A stretch of DNA of 8,742 nt from DATJPR01 sp035506295 (lineage in GTDB: Bacteria > Bacteroidota > Ignavibacteria > UBA10030 > UBA6906). Positions within the stretch are counted from its first letter, which is position 1. Every line of letters begins with the position of its first letter. Below are positions 1 through 4,797 of this stretch, piece by piece. Below the pieces are notes generated by a model, which saw only the letters and a program-made list of their open reading frames with translations, was not told the DNA's origin and did not search any database. A program made the position numbers and the translations under genes. Where the stretch lies: NCBI GenBank assembly GCA_035506295.1, contig DATJPR010000025.1:1-8742 (forward strand), read 5' to 3'.

Positions 1-1026
1 CAGCGTCGCGACTTCCTGCCCCAGGACGTTGAAGACCTTCAACGAGACGTCGCTCTTCCTATCCAGAGAGAACGTGATCGTCGTCGAGGGGTTGAACGGG
101 TTCGGATAGTTCGCATACAGCGCGAACACCTGAGGCGTTGCCGGCGACTGCGCCACAGAAGTCGGGATCAACGGCTCGTTCCACTGGACGGATTTTACAC
201 CAACCGTACCACTCGACGAGGTCGTGTCGGTCTGGTTGAACTGCACCGATGCCCCGCGCTTGGTCATGAAGATGTATCCGACCGTGAGCGTGTACTTCGC
301 TCCCGTGGTGTCCCAGGTGCGATCTTCCTTGCGAACTCGGAGCGCGTCTTCCGTGTAGCCGCCCGGGAGCTTCAGAGCCCCGTAGGCGTCGATACTGTAG
401 GTGGTGGAATGCACCGTCACGATCGGGCCGAACGTGAGGCTGCCCAGACCGCCGAGATTGGCATTGCCCGACAACGTTTGCCGGTATCCGGTGGACCATC
501 CGTTCCCGAGTTCCCACGGCAAACCATAGAAGACCGCCGACGGCGAATTGAGCCATTCTCCGTGCGCAGGATACCCGCTTCCGCTCACGACACCGAGAAA
601 GGCTTTCCCATCCCCGATCAATCCCGCGTCAAACAAGTCGCCGTCAAGGGTGAGATAGTCGTATCCCGTTCCGATAAGGATCACATTGCCAAGGCCTTGA
701 TAATTGAGGGTCAAGTACAGACTCGTGTCCTTGAGGACGTGGGTAGCGCCGGGGAACCTGGCTGTGTAGGGGGTCGACGATGGAACGACGCTGACGAGTG
801 GCATGATGGAGGTGGTTTTCAACCCGCTGAAATCCCACACATTGGCGCCGGTTGTGGTGCCGATATCTGCGGTCGTCGTTGTGCTGTCCAACCGATAAGT
901 CACGTACCTTCCGACGGCATACATCAGCTTGACGTCGCTGGTGTCGATCGAGATCTGTGCCGCGGCACTCGTAATTCCCGCAGCAAGAAGAAGACCACAC
1001 GCGAGATAACGTGTACGGGTGTGCAT
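1..1026 (-). CDS. Secreted protein with C-terminal T9SS sorting domain (3' end off the left edge)
   Basis: The frame is open for 342 codons from an ATG at 1026 to base 1, so the C-terminus lies outside the window. Residues 1-23 form a Sec signal peptide (basic MHTRTR, hydrophobic core, cleavage likely at AAA|Q). Residues 24 to about 300 are a beta-rich, Thr/Ser/Gly-rich passenger that I cannot assign to an enzyme family; it contains a WDFSGL segment of a kind I recall from other T9SS cargo proteins. From residue 303 a type A sorting domain begins (YANYPNPFNPST, then TITFSL, VSLKVFNVLGQEVATL), which directs export across the outer membrane through the type IX system and surface attachment or release. 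About 40 visible residues of the domain suggest some 40 more are missing. It follows the TonB receptor by 32 bases, so is probably co-transcribed with it. A good Shine-Dalgarno supports the start. The passenger function is unknown. Confidence 0.9.
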   Translation of the reverse strand, partial: MHTRTRYLACGLLLAAGITSAAAQISIDTSDVKLMYAVGRYVTYRLDSTTTTADIGTTTGANVWDFSGLKTTSIMPLVSVVPSSTPYTARFPGATHVLKDTSLYLTLNYQGLGNVILIGTGYDYLTLDGDLFDAGLIGDGKAFLGVVSGSGYPAHGEWLNSPSAVFYGLPWELGNGWSTGYRQTLSGNANLGGLGSLTFGPIVTVHSTTYSIDAYGALKLPGGYTEDALRVRKEDRTWDTTGAKYTLTVGYIFMTKRGASVQFNQTDTTSSSGTVGVKSVQWNEPLIPTSVAQSPATPQVFALYANYPNPFNPSTTITFSLDRKSDVSLKVFNVLGQEVATL

Positions 1027-1032
1027 GGTGGA

Positions 1033-1038
1033 TCCTTT
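1033..1038 (-). promoter_or_regulatory. Ribosome binding site of the T9SS-sorted protein
   Basis: Read on the minus strand this is AAAGGA, placed 6 bases before the ATG at 1026. It supports this start over internal methionines and shows that the gene can be translated independently of the receptor gene upstream. Confidence 0.75.
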
Positions 1039-1058
1039 CTCTATATGTAACAAATTCT

Positions 1059-3257
1059 TTACGGCTGCATCTCGAGGACGAGACTATACGTCCGCGGCGG
1101 CATGAGATTGGCGATCAGCTCGACATAGTTGTACTGGAAGAGATTGTTCACCGCCGCCGTTAGCTTCATGGGGACCGAGCCAATCGAAAAATCAACGCTC
1201 GCACGCACGTCAGTCACTTTGTTGTCCACGAGCTGATCTCCGTCGGGCACGATCCCGGTCAGGACGAACTCCTCGTCGATCCGCTCCATCTTGCTGACAT
1301 ACCGGAAGTCCGCCTCCGCTGTGAACCAGTCGATTCTGCCGATGAGGCTTGCGTAAAAGAGATGACGCGGCCGATACTTCAAGATGTCGTGCGCGGTCAG
1401 GTCCTGCGGATAGACATAGGTATAGTTAATACTTGTGGACAGACCGCCATCAAAGAACCCGAAATTCAACGATGTCTCCACGCCCTGAACGCGTGCCTGC
1501 GTGACATTCCGCCATTGCACTTCCACGTCGGTTCCCGAGACGATCAGTCCCGCCTCGATCAGGTTGTCGTAGTCCGATCGGAACCCGGCAACATCAAACG
1601 TTCCGAGCCCTCCCAGCAATTGGGACACGCCCACCTCGTAGGAAACGCTCTTTTCCGGCTGAAGGTTCGGGTTCGGGAGGGTCACAAGATTGTTCACGGA
1701 CTGCTGCAGAAACGCCTCGGCAACCGAGGGAACCCGGAATCCCCGCCCTACCGAAGCGCGCAACGTCGTCCCTTCGAACGGCGCGTATGACAGCGTTGCT
1801 TTGGGATTAACCTGCCCGCCGGGGGTGGTCAGTCCTGCGGCTTCGAAGTCGTAGCGTAGTCCCAGAGTCGCGGTAAACGCGCTGGTCAGCTTCATTTCGT
1901 CCTGACCGTACAGCGCGAACCCCCCGATGGTATGCCTGTCGAAAAAGTCGCCGGCAACAGCGTCCGCATTGGCATCGACCCCGGTGGTCAACGTGTGGAC
2001 GCTGTCAAGCATGGCTGTCGCAGTGGTGGAAAGGCGGAAGTCATCCGCCTGCGACTGGCTCCCGCCGCTTCGTGTCCTGAACCCCCAGAAATTGTGATAC
2101 CACATCCCCTTCGTCGAGAGCAGGAACTTGTCGGAGAGAACGGTGTTGAGCGTCCCGTTGACGAAGTAACGGATGGACCTCACATCGTCGTTCTGCTGCA
2201 GCGCCGGCGGCAGCGATGCCGAATCGAGGTTCCGCCAGTACAGATACTGGCCGCTATATTGATCGAGCAGTCCGAAGTTCAGCACGAGCGAGGTATTCGC
2301 CGAATAGTCCTCCTTCGCCTTCATGTACACATTGTACCGTCGATGGTAGTCGTTCAGCCGATAGCCGTCGTCGGCCTGATGGGACAGGTACAGATACACG
2401 CCGAGATCCCCTTCGCGAAAGCTATGGCTGACCGCCTGGCCCTCATAGAACCGCGGGTGGGAACTCCAATCCCATTGTTGAAAAGACGGTTTATTGTATT
2501 CGCCCGCGTAGAGGCGGACCATCGTCGTCGGTTTGTCGGGAATTTCCTTCGTGATGATGTTGATCACGCCACCGAGGGCGTTGGAGCCGTAGAGGGCGGA
2601 GCTCGCGCCCTTGACGACCTCGATCCTGTCGACGAGGCCGATGGGAATCGACTCGAAGTTCAGCTCTCCGGTGTCGCCCGTGATGAACGGAATCCCGTCG
2701 AGCAGCATCAGCACCCGGCTGCCTGCGCCGCGGCTGTAGCCGCTGGACCCCCGGATGTTGACCTGACTGCCCGTCATGTTGACGCCCGGGATGTACCGCA
2801 GCGCATCGTCGATCGTCTGCGAATTGCGCAGGTTGATCTGCGTCGCATCGAGCACCGAGACGCTCACCGGCACTTCCTGCAATGACTGTGCGCGCTTGCT
2901 TGCCGTGACGACCACCTGGTCCACCTGGACTGGCGACGGTGAAAGCGTCACATCGATGACGGTGGTCTGGTTATCCTTCACTTCGATGCCGGCCCGGATC
3001 TTGCGCTGGTACCCGACCATCGAAATCTGGATCGTGTAAGTCCCCGGCGGAATGTCGAGGATCTTGTAGTCGCCGTTTGTGTTCGTCGTGGTGCCACGAA
3101 CAGTGCCTTGCAGCAGGACCGTCGCACCGACAAGCGCTTCATGCTGTGCCTCGCCTCCACCCGTCACCTTCCCGACGATCGACCCGCCCGCCGCAAACAG
3201 CTGAGCGTTCACCGCGACAACCAGGCAGATCGCCTTGAGACTCCGGTTTATTGCCAT
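1059..3257 (-). CDS. TonB-dependent outer-membrane receptor with N-terminal carboxypeptidase-regulatory-like domain
   Basis: This 732-residue protein has the full order expected of a Bacteroidota-type TonB-dependent transporter. Residues 1 to about 22 are a signal peptide. Residues 26-105 are a CarboxypepD_reg-like beta-sandwich (GKV, GATVLLQGT, TNTNGDYKILDIPPGTYTI, SMVGYQ). Residues about 112-122 contain VDQVVVTASKR, the usual lead-in to the plug. The plug runs to about residue 238 and includes IPGVNMTGSQVNIRGSSG, VLMLLDGIPF and VDRIEVVKGASSALYGSNALGGVINIITK. The remainder is the 22-strand barrel, with YRPRHLFYASL and the terminal strand RTYSLVLEM. It uses TonB/ExbBD energy to import a scarce ligand. 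The length and plug fit the BtuB/CirA-like group rather than SusC-type glycan transporters, which are usually longer and paired with SusD; no SusD is seen. The ligand cannot be read from sequence. The start overlaps the end of the lipoprotein gene by 10 bases and lacks a Shine-Dalgarno, consistent with translational coupling. Confidence 0.95.
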   Translation of the reverse strand: MAINRSLKAICLVVAVNAQLFAAGGSIVGKVTGGGEAQHEALVGATVLLQGTVRGTTTNTNGDYKILDIPPGTYTIQISMVGYQRKIRAGIEVKDNQTTVIDVTLSPSPVQVDQVVVTASKRAQSLQEVPVSVSVLDATQINLRNSQTIDDALRYIPGVNMTGSQVNIRGSSGYSRGAGSRVLMLLDGIPFITGDTGELNFESIPIGLVDRIEVVKGASSALYGSNALGGVINIITKEIPDKPTTMVRLYAGEYNKPSFQQWDWSSHPRFYEGQAVSHSFREGDLGVYLYLSHQADDGYRLNDYHRRYNVYMKAKEDYSANTSLVLNFGLLDQYSGQYLYWRNLDSASLPPALQQNDDVRSIRYFVNGTLNTVLSDKFLLSTKGMWYHNFWGFRTRSGGSQSQADDFRLSTTATAMLDSVHTLTTGVDANADAVAGDFFDRHTIGGFALYGQDEMKLTSAFTATLGLRYDFEAAGLTTPGGQVNPKATLSYAPFEGTTLRASVGRGFRVPSVAEAFLQQSVNNLVTLPNPNLQPEKSVSYEVGVSQLLGGLGTFDVAGFRSDYDNLIEAGLIVSGTDVEVQWRNVTQARVQGVETSLNFGFFDGGLSTSINYTYVYPQDLTAHDILKYRPRHLFYASLIGRIDWFTAEADFRYVSKMERIDEEFVLTGIVPDGDQLVDNKVTDVRASVDFSIGSVPMKLTAAVNNLFQYNYVELIANLMPPRTYSLVLEMQP

Positions 3258-3757
3258 GGTTTTGGTGGTGGATTGTTGAAGTCAACCGTGATATTGACGC
3301 CGGTGACCACACGATGGAGCAGCACCTGAACCGGCGCAGGGTCGAACGGGCCGGGTCCGAGCGTGTACACGCCGCACGGCTTCCAGTCCGCGAAGTAGTT
3401 CGTGCCGTAGCGTTGCGCGATCGCGATGTACTTGTACGTCGTGACCTGAAGCGTCGTGCCGCTATTGGTGAACGTGTAGGGAATGCTATCGACATACTTG
3501 GCAAACCCCGTGGCGCCGACAGGAGGATACACGACTGCCTGTCCGGCAAGCAGGGCGGGGAAAATTGCCACGCTGTCACTAGGGTAGGACGTGAAGGCCA
3601 CAAGGCGAAGCTCGGCGACGGTGTAGGGGTCCGATGGCCAATTCTTGAAGGTGATGATTCCGCTGAACCCCGAGGGCTCGTTCAATGGAGCGAGGCCGCT
3701 GTCGCATCCAACCGTAACGACGAGCGATGCTGCGAGGAAAATTGCCAGGTTGCGCAT
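3248..3757 (-). CDS. Small putative lipoprotein upstream of the TonB receptor, unknown function
   Basis: I do not recognise a named family. From the ATG at 3757 the product has 169 residues. Residues 1-17 (MRNLAIFLAASLVVTVG) are a signal sequence followed by Cys18, so it is probably a lipoprotein, although Thr at -3 is not a classic lipobox residue. The mature part looks like one beta-rich domain: GFSGIITFKNWP, AELRLVAFTSYP, then PYTFTNSGTTLQVTTYKYIAIAQ, DWKPCGVYTLG, and a last strand GVNITVDF before a Pro-rich end. This suggests a compact immunoglobulin- or transthyretin-like sandwich. The frame stays open up to 3862, but that extension begins with TTG/GTG codons and its composition does not look coding. 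An ATG at 3775 is an alternative start that adds MAAKTR. Neither ATG has a clear Shine-Dalgarno. The 10-base overlap with the receptor gene suggests the two work together, for example as a surface accessory in ligand capture. That role is inference. Confidence 0.8.
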   Translation of the reverse strand: MRNLAIFLAASLVVTVGCDSGLAPLNEPSGFSGIITFKNWPSDPYTVAELRLVAFTSYPSDSVAIFPALLAGQAVVYPPVGATGFAKYVDSIPYTFTNSGTTLQVTTYKYIAIAQRYGTNYFADWKPCGVYTLGPGPFDPAPVQVLLHRVVTGVNITVDFNNPPPKPWQ

Positions 3758-3984
3758 TCGGGTTTTGGCCGCCATTCGGGATGCTTCACTCCGACAATGT
3801 GTTGTTGAAACCCTTGGGACCGCCACCGCCGTTCCCTCATTTCCTTCAGAACGCATCACCAAGAGGCAGGCGGTTCAGTTTGTATTCACAGGTTTTGAGA
3901 AAAACGGCGGAATTCGCAAAGAGAAAGAACATGGGATGCCGAAAGAGTATCGAAGCGGCAGGTGAAATGCAAGCGCGGTACTAT

Positions 3985-3998
3985 GATGGGTGATGGGT
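3985..3998 (+). repeat. Tandem 7-base duplication GATGGGT
   Basis: GATGGGT occurs twice in immediate succession. It overlaps the CRP-like palindrome. It may be a small slippage duplication that created or altered the site, or it may be chance. Confidence 0.5.
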
Positions 3999-4004
3999 AT
4001 CACA
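3989..4004 (+). promoter_or_regulatory. CRP/FNR-like operator palindrome
   Basis: GGTGA-TGGGTA-TCACA matches the classic CRP pattern TGTGA-N6-TCACA at 9 of 10 specified bases, and contains a perfect inverted repeat GTGAT/ATCAC. It lies 85 bases before the beta-barrel ATG, just upstream of a weak promoter-like pair, which suits an activator site. Whether this organism has a CRP-type regulator with that specificity is unknown, so the assignment rests on the pattern only. Confidence 0.35.
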
Positions 4005-4009
4005 CGGAC

Positions 4010-4038
4010 TTGCACTAGAAGTTGCGAACCGCTAGATT
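4010..4038 (+). promoter_or_regulatory. Weak sigma-70-like promoter for the beta-barrel gene
   Basis: TTGCAC (4010-4015) and TAGATT (4033-4038) are separated by 17 bases. The matches to TTGACA and TATAAT are only 3/6 and 4/6. The position between the CRP-like site and the gene is suitable. If it is used, transcription would start near 4045 and the leader would be about 45 bases long. This is tentative, because promoter consensus differs in FCB-group bacteria. Confidence 0.2.
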
Positions 4039-4060
4039 GCGGTCAACAATCGTTGCACTA
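4010..4060 (+). repeat. 8-base direct repeat TTGCACTA flanking an imperfect dyad
   Basis: TTGCACTA occurs at 4010-4017 and again at 4053-4060, 43 bases apart start to start, or about four helical turns. Between them is a dyad with perfect arms ACCGC (4028-4032) and GCGGT (4039-4043) around TAGATT. Outer TTG/CAA pairs at 4022-4024 and 4047-4049 extend it. The arrangement resembles a compound operator, but no regulator can be named. Confidence 0.4.
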
Positions 4061-4080
4061 CCTGCCCATCCATCAAATCC

Positions 4081-4084
4081 GGAG
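4081..4084 (+). promoter_or_regulatory. Ribosome binding site of the beta-barrel gene
   Basis: GGAG lies 5 bases before the ATG at 4090 and fixes that start, which is also the one that yields a proper signal peptide. Confidence 0.65.
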
Positions 4085-4089
4085 AACCC

Positions 4090-4746
4090 ATGCGTACCCT
4101 TATACTTTGCTGTGCCCTGGCCGTTGCTTCGACCGCTGCGGCACAATCGTTGGGATTCGGCGTGCAGGGCAATATCTCGAACCTTCAGTTGTCTGCGAAT
4201 GTGAAACAGATCGTCGGGGTTCAATCGAGCGCGACGAACACCGCTCTCGAAGAAGTCTACGGGCTCGGCGTGGGAGGAGGGGCGCATCTCGACCTGAACC
4301 TCCCCATCATTTCCCTTCGCCTCTCGGGCGACTACATGAGCCTCTCTCCCAACGCCGACAAGTTCAAGACCTGGCTTCAGTCGTATCTCGGGTCGGGAGT
4401 CACGTCAGTGGCGGTTGACGGCGGAACGATCACGGAGTATTCTCTTCAATTGAATGTCAAACTGGTGATCCTTCCCGTTCCCGTCTTCCATCCGTATGTC
4501 ACCGCGGGCGGCGGCCTGGCACATGTGAAGATGGATGACGCGAAGATCACGATTAACGGGACGATCACCCTTCCGCAGCAAGCGTTGATCGATGAACAGA
4601 CGGTGTCGACGTTGAACGGCGGCGTCGGGGTCGATCTTGTCCTGGGCAGCGTCTCCGTGTATGGCGAGGTGAAGGTCAACGTGTTCTATATTAGTGAAGG
4701 ACACGGCACCTATCTCCCGATTGCCACGGTCGGCGTGACCTTCTAG
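4090..4746 (+). CDS. Small outer-membrane beta-barrel protein
   Basis: The 218-residue product begins with a signal peptide (MRTLILCCALAVASTAAA|Q, cleavage near residue 18). The rest alternates polar and hydrophobic residues with glycine-rich turns, as in eight-stranded OMP_b-brl/OmpA-like barrels. Strand-like segments include LGFGVQGNISNL, GLGVGGGAHLDLNL, ISLRLSGDYMSL, TEYSLQLNVKLVILP, HPYVTAGGGLAHVKM, NGGVGVDLVLGSVSVYGEVKVNVFY, and a last strand PIATVGVTF. Ending in Phe is the usual BamA recognition feature of outer-membrane barrels. No enzymatic motif is visible. Small barrels of this type are commonly structural or of unknown function, so no specific role is claimed. It is first on the plus strand, divergent from the lipoprotein/receptor operon, and is followed 72 bases after its stop by a strong intrinsic-terminator-like hairpin, so it may be transcribed mostly alone. 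Confidence 0.88.
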   Translation: MRTLILCCALAVASTAAAQSLGFGVQGNISNLQLSANVKQIVGVQSSATNTALEEVYGLGVGGGAHLDLNLPIISLRLSGDYMSLSPNADKFKTWLQSYLGSGVTSVAVDGGTITEYSLQLNVKLVILPVPVFHPYVTAGGGLAHVKMDDAKITINGTITLPQQALIDEQTVSTLNGGVGVDLVLGSVSVYGEVKVNVFYISEGHGTYLPIATVGVTF

Positions 4747-4797
4747 CCGCCGGGTCCCGATGACAGGTCCAACGATGTCGCGTTGAACGATACCCCA

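Larger units (their letters stand above)
3776..4089. promoter_or_regulatory. Divergent intergenic control region
   Basis: About 315 bases separate the minus-strand lipoprotein gene from the plus-strand beta-barrel gene, and both transcription units should start here. Short frames in it have no convincing start or composition. Visible structure is concentrated in the half nearest the barrel gene: a CRP-like palindrome, a direct repeat, an imperfect dyad and a weak sigma-70-like box pair. I found no convincing promoter for the minus-strand operon, nor a clear Bacteroidota-type TTTG/TAnnTTTG pair. Confidence 0.7.

Noticed and set aside
1932..2885. A 317-codon open frame antisense to the TonB receptor
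   Set aside because: It lies opposite the receptor's plug and barrel, is low in recognisable motifs and has biased composition; the receptor frame explains the region.
1059..3257. SusC-type glycan transporter
   Set aside because: The product is shorter than usual SusC proteins, no SusD gene accompanies it, and the plug motifs fit the general BtuB/CirA-like receptors.
3758..3862. N-terminal extension of the lipoprotein frame up to 3862
   Set aside because: It would begin with TTG followed by GTG, has no Shine-Dalgarno, and puts about 35 polar residues before the signal sequence, which would defeat export. An ATG at 3775 or 3757 fits better.
3890..3910. Minus-strand terminator at the TTTTT tract read leftwards near 3900
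   Set aside because: The nearby GAATTC-centred inverted repeat gives only a very short stem, and the position is upstream of, not after, the minus-strand genes.
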